From Nitrospirota bacterium (GTDB taxonomy: Bacteria; Nitrospirota; Thermodesulfovibrionia; Thermodesulfovibrionales; Dissulfurispiraceae): a stretch of DNA of 64,000 nt. Below the pieces are notes generated by a model. That model did not search any database, had not been told where the DNA came from, and worked only from the letters and a program-made list of their open reading frames with translations. The stretch is from the NCBI GenBank assembly GCA_004321915.1, contig SCQE01000021.1:186001-250000 (forward strand). The letters are read 5' to 3'. The number at the start of each line of letters is the position of its first letter. Positions within the stretch are counted from its first letter, which is position 1. The translations under genes and the position numbers were made by a program. Below, piece by piece: positions 17,303 to 24,797 of the stretch.

Positions 17303-17848
17303 ATGAAAAGATTTGTTTCACTTGTTTGCTTGATGGCGTTTGCTTTGACGATAATCACCGGCCTTGTTTCTTCCGTAAGCGCCGCTGACATCAAGATCGG
17401 AGTAGTGGATGTAAGAAAGGCCCTTTTTGAGTCCGAGGCCGGCAAGAGAGCGTCTGCCGACTTGGATGTCCTCGTAAAGGCCAAGCAAACCGCCATAGAC
17501 GAAAAGGCCAAGGCCATCGATAAAATGAAGGCCGACCTTGAGAGACAGGCTTCGGCAATTTCCGTGGATGCCAGAAAAGCCAAAGAAGCCGAGATGGAAC
17601 GCCTTGTTAGGGACTATCAGAGAATTGCCGCCGATTCTCAGGCAGACCTTAAGAAAAAAGAGGCCGAGCTTAGCGATGATATTCTTAAAGAGATATTCGA
17701 TGTGATCAACAAACTCGCGCAGGAAGAGAAGTATTCGCTTATAGTCGAGAAGCTTGCAGGCATTGTTTACAGCGACAAGGCGCTCGATATAACAGAAAAA
17801 GTGATCGCCAGATATAACGAATCGAAGAAGGCGGCCCCGGCGAAATAA
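17303..17848 (+). CDS. skp: Periplasmic chaperone Skp/OmpH family
   Basis: 181 residues with a signal peptide ending 'SSVSA/ADIKIGVVDVRKAL'. Skp/OmpH proteins start the mature chain with just such a 'KIGVVDVxxAL' strand and continue in a long Lys/Glu/Ala-rich coiled coil (~55-140), closing with 'DITEKVIARYN'. The protein escorts outer membrane proteins to BamA, which is encoded just upstream. CCGGAGGA precedes ATG 17303. Confidence 0.9.
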   Translation: MKRFVSLVCLMAFALTIITGLVSSVSAADIKIGVVDVRKALFESEAGKRASADLDVLVKAKQTAIDEKAKAIDKMKADLERQASAISVDARKAKEAEMERLVRDYQRIAADSQADLKKKEAELSDDILKEIFDVINKLAQEEKYSLIVEKLAGIVYSDKALDITEKVIARYNESKKAAPAK

Positions 17849-17872
17849 GTTGAGCAATAAGCCGTTTTTAGA

Positions 17873-18904
17873 ATGAAACTTTCAGAAATTGCAGCGCTTG
17901 TAAACGGTTCGATCAAAGGCGACGCTGACCTTTTGATAACAGGCGTTGCAGGAATATCCAACGCGGCACACGGCGACATAACGTTTCTTGCCGGCACGAA
18001 GGCCTTGAAAGAACTGAAGCGCTCTAAAGCTTCGGCCGTGCTCGTAGTCAGAGAAACGGAAGAGCTTGAGCAGGCCCAAGTTGTGGTCAGAAACCCTCAG
18101 TACGCCTTTGCACAGCTTCTTGAAAAATTTCATCCCCGAATACAATCGTGGAACGGGACCAGCAAGGACGCTTTTGTGTCGGAAAACGCTGTCCTCGATA
18201 AAGATGTGACCGTCTATCCGTTTGCTTTTATAGGCGACGGTGTAAGGATAGGAGCGGGTACTGTCATATATCCGGGCGTGTTCATCGGCGCAGGCAGTTC
18301 TATCGGAAGCAACTGTACGTTTTATCCTAATTCAACCGTTAGGGAAGGCATAACTATAGGCAATAATGTAATTCTGCATGCAGGCGCGGTCATAGGCGCG
18401 GACGGTTTCGGTTATGTTTTTGAAAACGGCAGACATAACAAGATACCGCAAGTAGGCGGTGTGATAATAGAGGACGATGTAGAGATAGGCGCCAACACTA
18501 CGATAGACAGGGCAACCACAGGAAACACCGTTATAGGCAAGGGCGCCAAGATAGACAACCTCGTGCAGGTTGGACACAATGTACGCGTAGGGAGACATGT
18601 GATACTTGTCGCGCAGACCGGTATCGGAGGGAGTTCCGAAATAGGCGACGGTGTGCTTATAGGCGGACAGGTAGCAGTGGCGGACCACACAAAGGTCGAA
18701 GCAGGCGCTATGATAGGTGCGAGGGCCGGATTGATGGGCACTGTTCCGAAGGGCATATTCTCGGGCGCTCCTGCTATTCCTCACAGGGATTGGCTTAAAA
18801 GCTGCGCCGTATTCGCGGTGCTGCCGGAATTGAAAAAGAAGGTCGCCGAGCTCGAAGAAAAACTCAAGAGGCTTAGTCCTGACGAAAACGAAAGAGAAAA
18901 ATGA
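17873..18904 (+). CDS. lpxD: UDP-3-O-acyl-glucosamine N-acyltransferase LpxD
   Basis: Adds the N-linked acyl chain in lipid A synthesis. 343 residues: an N-terminal uridine-binding domain ('ISNAAHGDITFLAGTKALKEL'), then hexapeptide repeats of a left-handed beta-helix (~100-310) with the catalytic His in 'DNLVQVGHNVRVGRHVI'. The C-terminal helix is 'PELKKKVAELEEKLKRL'. It follows skp by 24 bases. Confidence 0.95.
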   Translation: MKLSEIAALVNGSIKGDADLLITGVAGISNAAHGDITFLAGTKALKELKRSKASAVLVVRETEELEQAQVVVRNPQYAFAQLLEKFHPRIQSWNGTSKDAFVSENAVLDKDVTVYPFAFIGDGVRIGAGTVIYPGVFIGAGSSIGSNCTFYPNSTVREGITIGNNVILHAGAVIGADGFGYVFENGRHNKIPQVGGVIIEDDVEIGANTTIDRATTGNTVIGKGAKIDNLVQVGHNVRVGRHVILVAQTGIGGSSEIGDGVLIGGQVAVADHTKVEAGAMIGARAGLMGTVPKGIFSGAPAIPHRDWLKSCAVFAVLPELKKKVAELEEKLKRLSPDENEREK

Positions 18905-18952
18905 AACTGCAGAGTACAAAGAGGCAACGCTTTCAAACAAAGCACTTAGGTC

Positions 18953-19037
18953 TGTCATTCCCGCAGTATGTTGGGCGGGAATCCAGAAGACTTGAAATAC
19001 TTGACTGGATGCCCGATTAAGAATTTCGGGCATGACA
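18953..19037. repeat. Palindromic intergenic repeat, copy 3
   Basis: TGTCATTCCCGC to TCGGGCATGACA. The centre differs from copies 1 and 2 (CTGGATGCCCGATTAAGAAT instead of CTGGATCCCCGGG), and the end reads like the variant arm of copy 1. It sits between lpxD and fabZ and ends 14 bases before the fabZ start, next to its Shine-Dalgarno. Confidence 0.85.
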
Positions 19038-19051
19038 GTCTGGGAGGCAAT

Positions 19052-19483
19052 ATGATAGATATCAAAGAGATTTTGTCGCTTCTTCCTCACAGGTACCCGT
19101 TTCTGCTTGTGGACAAGGTATTGGAATTGGCCGAAAACAAGTCGGCGGTCGGAATAAAAAATGTCAGCATTAACGAGCCGTTCTTTGCGGGGCATTTCCC
19201 GGGCAATCCTGTAATGCCGGGCGTGCTTATAGTCGAAGCTATGGCCCAATTGGCCGGTATACTGGCCTTCAAGTCGGGTGTTGCAGGCACCTCGGTCTAT
19301 TTTATGAGCATGGAGAAGGTCAAGTTCAGAAAGCCTGTGTTCCCGGGCGACCAGCTCAGGCTGGAAGTTAATGTCACGCATATGCGGGGGAATGTCTGGA
19401 AGTTTGCCGCCACTGCAAGCGTTGAAGGACAGGTAAAATCAGAAGCGGAGTTCACGGCTATGGTCTCCGACAAGAAACTTTAG
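19052..19483 (+). CDS. fabZ: 3-hydroxyacyl-ACP dehydratase FabZ
   Basis: Dehydrates 3-hydroxyacyl-ACP in fatty acid elongation and competes with LpxA/LpxD for hydroxyacyl chains. The active-site motif '[21 protein letters not shown]' holds the catalytic His and Glu, and '[17 protein letters not shown]' is the standard N terminus. ATG 19052 has GGGAGG upstream; the earlier in-frame ATG at 18968 would translate the palindromic repeat and is rejected. 143 residues is normal. Confidence 0.95.
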   Translation: MIDIKEILSLLPHRYPFLLVDKVLELAENKSAVGIKNVSINEPFFAGHFPGNPVMPGVLIVEAMAQLAGILAFKSGVAGTSVYFMSMEKVKFRKPVFPGDQLRLEVNVTHMRGNVWKFAATASVEGQVKSEAEFTAMVSDKKL

Positions 19484-19491
19484 GAGGGGCT

Positions 19492-20271
19492 ATGGCGAAG
19501 ATTATACATAAAAGCGCAATAGTAAGCAAAAAAGCGAAGATAGGAAGCAATGTGGAGATTGGCCCTTTCTGCATAGTAGGAGACGGGGTCGAGCTCAAGA
19601 AAGGCACCAAGCTCGTATCGCATGTTACGGTGGAAGGCGGCACTGAAATCGGAGAGAACTGCACAATCTATCCTTTTGCGTCTATCGGGTTTCCGCCGCA
19701 GGACCTCAAATATAAAGACGAAAAAACAGGTTTGAAAATAGGCGACAATAACATAATACGCGAATATGTCTCGATCCACCGCGCCTCTGTGGGCGGAGAC
19801 GGTTTTACTACGGTCGGCGACAACAATTTCCTGACCGCATATGTGCATATAGCGCATGACTGCAAACTTGGAAACAATATAGTCATAGCCAGCGCGACCG
19901 CCCTGGCAGGACATGTGCTTGTTGAAGACTTTGCATATATAGGGGGAGTCACCGCGATACATCAGTTTACCCGGATAGGGACGCATTCCATGGTAGGCGG
20001 GTTCAGCGGCATCGGGCAGGACATACCCCCGTACACCATAGCGTCGGGCTCTCGGGCAAAGTTGTACGGGCTGAACGTAATAGGCCTTAAGAGACGCGGT
20101 TTTTCCGAAGAGACCATAAACGACCTCAAAAAGGCATACAAGATACTCTTCAGGGAAAAACGCACCCTGAAAGAGGCCCTGAAAAAAATAAAAGCGGAAC
20201 TGCCGCAAACCGAACCTATAAACCATCTGGTCGAATTTATCGAGAAGAACAAACGCGGAATATGCAGATAG
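19492..20271 (+). CDS. lpxA: UDP-N-acetylglucosamine acyltransferase LpxA
   Basis: First committed enzyme of lipid A synthesis, O-acylating UDP-GlcNAc. 259 residues with hexapeptide beta-helix repeats through ~190 and the catalytic His in 'YVHIAHDCKLGNNIVIA', followed by a helical C-terminal domain ('INDLKKAYKILFREKRTLKEA'). AGGAGG lies just upstream of ATG 19492. The last ten bases overlap lpxI. Confidence 0.95.
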   Translation: MAKIIHKSAIVSKKAKIGSNVEIGPFCIVGDGVELKKGTKLVSHVTVEGGTEIGENCTIYPFASIGFPPQDLKYKDEKTGLKIGDNNIIREYVSIHRASVGGDGFTTVGDNNFLTAYVHIAHDCKLGNNIVIASATALAGHVLVEDFAYIGGVTAIHQFTRIGTHSMVGGFSGIGQDIPPYTIASGSRAKLYGLNVIGLKRRGFSEETINDLKKAYKILFREKRTLKEALKKIKAELPQTEPINHLVEFIEKNKRGICR

Positions 20272-21080
20272 GCATCATTGCAGGGACCGGTGAACTGCCG
20301 GTAATTATCGCAAAGGATGCGCAGGAACGGGGCTACAGTGTCGTGACCGTAGCGCTCGAAGGCTTGGCGTCGGAGGCGATGAATCAGGTTTCCAATCATA
20401 TCTCATGGGTCAATGTCGGAAAGCTCGGAGAACTTATAGAAACGCTGACAAAGGCAAAAGTCACTCAGGCCATAATGGCCGGCAAGGTGCCGAAAGCCCT
20501 CATCTATAAATCGAAGATAATACCCGACTTCAGGGCCGTGAAGATCCTCTTTTCTCTTAAGGACAAGAGCGACGACTCGATACTGAATGCATTAAAGGCC
20601 GAACTCGAAAAAGAAGGGGTCAATATTATCGATACGGCTTCGTTCAGTCCGGACCTCCTTACGCCTGAGGGGACGCTCACGAAGAACAAACCTACGGATG
20701 ATGAATGGAAAGATATAAAATTCGGATGGCGCATAGCGAGAGAAATAGGCAGGCTCGACATAGGCCAGACGGTTGTCGTTAAAGGTCAGGCCGTCATGGC
20801 AATCGAGGCCATAGAAGGGACGGATGAAGCGATACTCAGGGGCGGCAAGTGGTGCGAAGAAGGGGCGGTTGTCATAAAGGTCAGCAAACCGCAGCAGAGC
20901 ATGAAACTGGATGTGCCGGTTGTGGGCGCGGATACGCTTAGGAGCATAGGAGCGGTCAAGGGAAGGGTCCTCGCGGTAGAGGCGGGCAGGAGCATAATTA
21001 TAAACAGGGCCGGTTTTATCAAAGAGGCCGAAGAAAAAGGCATAGCCGTAGTTGGATACAAAGGGAACGACGCCGACTGA
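20262..21080 (+). CDS. lpxI: UDP-2,3-diacylglucosamine pyrophosphatase LpxI
   Basis: 272 residues of the LpxI family (formerly DUF1009), which hydrolyses UDP-2,3-diacyl-GlcN to lipid X and UMP in bacteria without LpxH. Typical segments are 'IGIIAGTGELPVIIA', 'AIMAGKVPK', 'GQAVMAIEAIEGTDEAI' and 'LDVPVVGADTL'. Its place right after lpxA and overlapping it fits. lpxB and lpxK are not in the window. Confidence 0.9.
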   Translation: MQIGIIAGTGELPVIIAKDAQERGYSVVTVALEGLASEAMNQVSNHISWVNVGKLGELIETLTKAKVTQAIMAGKVPKALIYKSKIIPDFRAVKILFSLKDKSDDSILNALKAELEKEGVNIIDTASFSPDLLTPEGTLTKNKPTDDEWKDIKFGWRIAREIGRLDIGQTVVVKGQAVMAIEAIEGTDEAILRGGKWCEEGAVVIKVSKPQQSMKLDVPVVGADTLRSIGAVKGRVLAVEAGRSIIINRAGFIKEAEEKGIAVVGYKGNDAD

Positions 21081-21085
21081 AATTT

Positions 21086-22039
21086 ATGACTTACGTTGAA
21101 GCTCTAAAAGACGGGTTCAAAACAGTGCACAAGAACTGGCAGCTGGTGCTGATCCAGTTTCTTTCGATGCTGATCAGCTTTATAAGTTTCTTCATAATAG
21201 TGGGCACCCCCATAGGCATCGCCTTTATCATATTCGGACTGGACCTTACAGAGATACTCAAGATGAGCGATGTTTTCAGCGCCTTCAGGGATTCGGCAGA
21301 GCTTCTCAAGAAATACTTTGCGATGGCCATTGTTATTATCCTCAGCCTCCTAGCGTATCTCAGCTTTATCGTCGTGCTGTGGACATTTACCTTCGGCGGC
21401 ATAATAGGCGTTATTACTGACAACATATTCGACGAAAAACAGCGTTTCGGACTTAAGATTTTTATCAACGACGGCAAGAGATATTTTTTCCCTGTTTTCA
21501 TCTTCTCCGCCGTAATAGGCATTATTTTTATCGTTATTTCTTTTGTACTCGTAATTCTAGGCGGCATATCCTCGTCAATAATAGAAATAGCCAAAGGCGA
21601 GGAGGTTACGTTTGCCCTCTTCCTAGGAGTGTTCTTTTCGCTGATACTCGTTTCGGCAGGACTTTTTCTTATTCTTGCAACTCTGGCCATAACCGTTTAC
21701 GGCATAGCCACACTTGCATTCAAACACACAAAATCTTTCGAAACACTGAAGGTTACGGCAAAATATCTTGTATCGACCCCTTCCGCGATCTGGTTTTACG
21801 GCCTGCTTATGTTAGGATACGCCCTCGTGAGCCTGATATTCATGCTGATAGGCTCTCCGATAACCTTTATCCCTTTCATCGGGCCGTTGCTTGCAGTGCC
21901 TTATCATCTTCTTTTGTATCTTGTACAGGGCTATTTCGGCCTTATCACGATAGCCGCGGCATTTCATTACTACCACAAAACAGCTTTTGTCGCTCCGGTC
22001 GAGAAACCGGAGCTGCCGGAACATGTTCAGGAGGTTTAG
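21086..22039 (+). CDS. Polytopic membrane protein, unknown
   Basis: 317 residues with about six hydrophobic segments, the clearest around 20-48, 75-105, 135-160, 175-210, 235-262 and 265-295. Gly/Ile-rich helices ('ILVSAGLFLILATLAITVYGI') alternate with short charged loops; no catalytic motif is seen. It resembles the general class of DUF4013/glycerophosphodiester-domain-type membrane proteins only in topology. It follows lpxI by five bases and touches gltX, so it is co-transcribed with the envelope genes. Confidence 0.75.
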   Translation: MTYVEALKDGFKTVHKNWQLVLIQFLSMLISFISFFIIVGTPIGIAFIIFGLDLTEILKMSDVFSAFRDSAELLKKYFAMAIVIILSLLAYLSFIVVLWTFTFGGIIGVITDNIFDEKQRFGLKIFINDGKRYFFPVFIFSAVIGIIFIVISFVLVILGGISSSIIEIAKGEEVTFALFLGVFFSLILVSAGLFLILATLAITVYGIATLAFKHTKSFETLKVTAKYLVSTPSAIWFYGLLMLGYALVSLIFMLIGSPITFIPFIGPLLAVPYHLLLYLVQGYFGLITIAAAFHYYHKTAFVAPVEKPELPEHVQEV

Positions 22040-23446
22040 TTGAATAACGAAATAAGGGTCAGGTTTGCTCCGAGCCCGACAGGGCATCTTCATATAGGCG
22101 GCGCCCGGACAGCGCTCTTTAACTGGCTTTTCGCAAGGCACAATAACGGCAAATTCATTTTGCGGATCGAGGATACGGATACAACACGCTCTACAGAGGA
22201 ATATATCGAAGCCATAGTGCAGGGAATGAAATGGCTCAAGCTCGACTGGGACGAGGGGCCGTTCAGGCAGACGGCAAGGTTCGATATATACCGAAACTAT
22301 GTCGAGAAACTTCTCGGAGAGGGGAAGGCTTACCGGTGTTACTGCACTGCGGAAGAACTTGAGCAGAGACGGCAGGAGGCCTTGTCTCAAGGAAGGCCTC
22401 CGAAGTACGACGGGAGATGCAGAGACGCGGAACAGCATCCTGATAGGCCGTTTACAGTCAGATTCAAGACACCGCAGGAAGGCCGGACCATTGTCAATGA
22501 TTTGATAAAAGGCGTTATCGAGTTCGAGAACAACCAGCTCGATGACATGATAATAATGCGCTCTGACGGCACCCCGACATACAACTTTGTGGTTGTTGTG
22601 GACGACATAGATATGAGGATCACCCACATAATCCGGGGCGACGACCACCTGAATAATACTCCGAAGCAAATCCTTATATACAAGGCCTTTGATTGGACAC
22701 CCCCGGCATTCGGCCATCTGCCTATGATATTGGGCGCTGACAAGGCGCGGCTGAGCAAAAGGCACGGGGCCACTTCGGTCATGGCCTACGAAGAGATGGG
22801 CTATCTCCCTGACGCGCTGGTCAACTATCTTGTACGGTTGGGCTGGGCGTACGGAGATCAGGAGGTCTTCTCCCGTGATGAACTGGTCAATTTTTTCGAC
22901 CTCGAAAATATCGGCAAATCGGCGGCCGTATTCAACCCCGAAAAACTGCTCTGGTTGAACGGTCAATACATAATCGATTCCGGGGCCGCAGAAATTGCGG
23001 AAGCTGTTTTACCGTTTCTTGTCAGGACCGGGATTGTCCGTGCTGATGAGTCTTTGGATAAAGCATGGCTTTCCAAGGCGGTCAAAACATTGCAGGAGCG
23101 CTCAAAAACTCTGATTGAACTTGCAGCCTCACTGAAATATTACATCCACGAGCATGTGGAAATAGACGCGAAAGCAAAAGAAAAATTCCTGAAACCGGAC
23201 AATATTAAAATTTTGGCGGAACTCAAGGCCGCGCTTGAAAATATGTCCGGTTTTACCGCCGTGGAACTGGAGAAAGTTTTTGTTTCTCTCGCAGAAAGAC
23301 TTTCGATAAAACTCGGAAACATCGCACAACCCGCAAGGGTTGCAATAACCGGAAGCACGGCAAGTCCCGGCATTTTCGAAGTAATCGAGCTTGTAGGCAA
23401 AGACAAGACGCTTAAACGGCTGGGAAAAGTTATAGAGGGGAGATAA
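22040..23446 (+). CDS. gltX: Glutamyl-tRNA synthetase
   Basis: Class I synthetase of 468 residues. 'FAPSPTGHLHIGGARTALFNWL' region gives HIGH and 'ARLSKRHGATSVM' gives the KMSKS-type loop; 'ILRIEDTDTTRSTEEY' and 'YRCYCTAEELE' are typical of bacterial GluRS. The TTG start at 22040 overlaps nothing but abuts the upstream stop directly, with AGGAGG a few bases before it, and the protein then begins exactly where the family does. GlnRS is also encoded here, so this enzyme is expected to charge tRNA-Glu. Confidence 0.95.
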   Translation: MNNEIRVRFAPSPTGHLHIGGARTALFNWLFARHNNGKFILRIEDTDTTRSTEEYIEAIVQGMKWLKLDWDEGPFRQTARFDIYRNYVEKLLGEGKAYRCYCTAEELEQRRQEALSQGRPPKYDGRCRDAEQHPDRPFTVRFKTPQEGRTIVNDLIKGVIEFENNQLDDMIIMRSDGTPTYNFVVVVDDIDMRITHIIRGDDHLNNTPKQILIYKAFDWTPPAFGHLPMILGADKARLSKRHGATSVMAYEEMGYLPDALVNYLVRLGWAYGDQEVFSRDELVNFFDLENIGKSAAVFNPEKLLWLNGQYIIDSGAAEIAEAVLPFLVRTGIVRADESLDKAWLSKAVKTLQERSKTLIELAASLKYYIHEHVEIDAKAKEKFLKPDNIKILAELKAALENMSGFTAVELEKVFVSLAERLSIKLGNIAQPARVAITGSTASPGIFEVIELVGKDKTLKRLGKVIEGR

Positions 23447-23447
23447 A

Positions 23448-23621
23448 ATGGCGGTAAGCAAACAACTGTTGGATATTTTAGCATGCCCTAAATGCAAGGG
23501 CAACCTTGCGTATAAAGAGGCCGAACAAAAACTTATTTGCGAAAATTGCAAACTGATCTATGCCGTTAAAGACGACATCCCGATAATGTTGATAGACGAA
23601 GCGGTCCCGCTGAAAGACTGA
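23448..23621 (+). CDS. Trm112-family small zinc-ribbon protein
   Basis: 57 residues. 'LLDILACPKCKGNLAY' and 'LICENCKLIYAVKDDIPIML' give the CxxC...CxxC zinc ribbon and the closing 'Y.V.DGIPxML'-type segment of Trm112/YcaR proteins. Relatives often sit next to lipid A genes (ycaR beside lpxK in enterobacteria), and here it follows gltX by one base in an envelope-rich operon. The biochemical role of bacterial members is unclear. Confidence 0.9.
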   Translation: MAVSKQLLDILACPKCKGNLAYKEAEQKLICENCKLIYAVKDDIPIMLIDEAVPLKD

Positions 23622-23640
23622 GCTACTACCGGAGGTAAAA

Positions 23641-23973
23641 ATGATATTAGACGCAATCATAGAAAAGGAATCTCTGTCCATAGAAATAGAAGACCCGTTC
23701 AAGGCCAACGTAGAATCGATCACAAAAAAAATAGAAGATTTCGCATGTTCCAAAAGCGCGGACATTGCGGGCTGCGATATTCGGGGCCTGATACCAAAGA
23801 TGATAAAAGGGATCGCAGGGTGCGAGAGCGGCTGCCCTGCAAACGCAAAAAGCCTTGTCGAAAATGGATTCAATAATTTCGAACTGAAATACATCGAGGG
23901 CGGAATCCTAGCGGCAAAAACGGCGATAGAAGGCGGCAGATCATTACAGATCAAGATGTTTCCGGATTTTTAA
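23641..23973 (+). CDS. Small cysteine-containing protein, unknown
   Basis: 110 residues with CGGAGG before ATG 23641. Cys residues fall in 'DFACSKSADIAGCDIRGL' and 'GIAGCESGCPANAKSLV', so a CxxxC pair and two further Cys could bind metal or a cofactor. The C-terminal half ('FELKYIEGGILAAKTAIEG' then 'LQIKMFPDF') looks like a compact beta-rich unit. It brings to mind small uncharacterised proteins of anaerobes (DUF6951-like), but I cannot name a function. Confidence 0.65.
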   Translation: MILDAIIEKESLSIEIEDPFKANVESITKKIEDFACSKSADIAGCDIRGLIPKMIKGIAGCESGCPANAKSLVENGFNNFELKYIEGGILAAKTAIEGGRSLQIKMFPDF

Positions 23974-24039
23974 AGATAGGCGCGAAAGTGTTGTTTAGGT
24001 TGTTTTCTTGTCCGGTGCGGCGTTCAATCAGACAGGGCC

Positions 24040-24543
24040 ATGGATATCTTTGAAGCCATCTATACCCGCAGAAGTGTGCGGCAGTTTACGACGGAACCGG
24101 TCATTCCGGAAGAGCTTATCGAGATCATCAAGGCAGGGACATGGGCGCCGTCAGGCCTGAACAATCAGCCGTGGCGTTTTGTGATTGTGCGGGACAGGGA
24201 CAAACTTTCAGAGATTGCAAAACTCACCAAGTATAAAAAAATAATAGACGGTGCGGCTGCGTGCATCGTAGTGTTTGTGGACCGCGAGGCCATGTACAAC
24301 GATGTAAAAGACCACCAGTCTATGGGGGCCTGTCTGCAGAACATGCTTCTTGCGGCCCACGGCCTTGGTTTAGGGGCCGTCTGGCTGGGGGAAATTCTGA
24401 ATAATTCCGTAAAAGTGAGAGACGTCCTCAAATTGCCTGTTGCCATGGAACTGATGGCCGTACTCGCAATAGGCCACCCTGCTGCCGGTTTTAGAAAATC
24501 CACCCGAAAGAATGTTTCCGAGGTCATACTTAAGGAAATATAG
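24040..24543 (+). CDS. Nitroreductase-family FMN protein
   Basis: 167 residues. 'IYTRRSVRQFTTEPV' supplies the FMN-phosphate-binding Arg residues near the start, 'WAPSGLNNQPWRFVIV' the flavin-contact Ser and Asn, and 'LGLGAVWLGEI' and 'ELMAVLAIGHPA' the C-terminal FMN site. These are standard NfsB/NADH-oxidase-like features; the substrate cannot be told. It is the last forward gene before tRNA-Lys. Confidence 0.9.
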   Translation: MDIFEAIYTRRSVRQFTTEPVIPEELIEIIKAGTWAPSGLNNQPWRFVIVRDRDKLSEIAKLTKYKKIIDGAAACIVVFVDREAMYNDVKDHQSMGACLQNMLLAAHGLGLGAVWLGEILNNSVKVRDVLKLPVAMELMAVLAIGHPAAGFRKSTRKNVSEVILKEI

Positions 24544-24608
24544 AAATAGTGGGACTTTCGGTACAGACCCGTATTAAGGCGTGACCGTCCTGTAGTCAAC
24601 AAGACAAG

Positions 24609-24639
24609 AAAAAAGGTTTGCCGAAATCATCGGCAAACC
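24609..24639 (-). terminator. Rho-independent terminator after tRNA-Lys
   Basis: GGTTTGCCGA (24615-24624) and TCGGCAAACC (24630-24639) form a perfect 10-bp stem with a 5-base loop. Read on the reverse strand it is followed by six T (24614-24609). It lies 11 bases past the tRNA 3' end. Confidence 0.9.
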
Positions 24640-24650
24640 CTGTGTTTGCT

Positions 24651-24726
<76 letters not shown>

Positions 24727-24797
24727 TTAATAAAAGATATTAATACTAAAAAATTAGCTCCGCAACTGTCAACTTGAAATTATTTTAAACATGCAAT

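Noticed and set aside
18968-19051. Longer FabZ starting at 18968
   Set aside because: The added residues are encoded by the palindromic repeat, and ATG 19052 has a clear GGGAGG ribosome binding site.
18332-19381. 349-codon open frame on the reverse strand
   Set aside because: Antisense to lpxD, a palindromic repeat and fabZ; composition is that of a shadow frame.
21812-22966. 384-codon open frame on the reverse strand
   Set aside because: Antisense to the membrane protein and gltX; no domain seen, while both forward genes are well supported.
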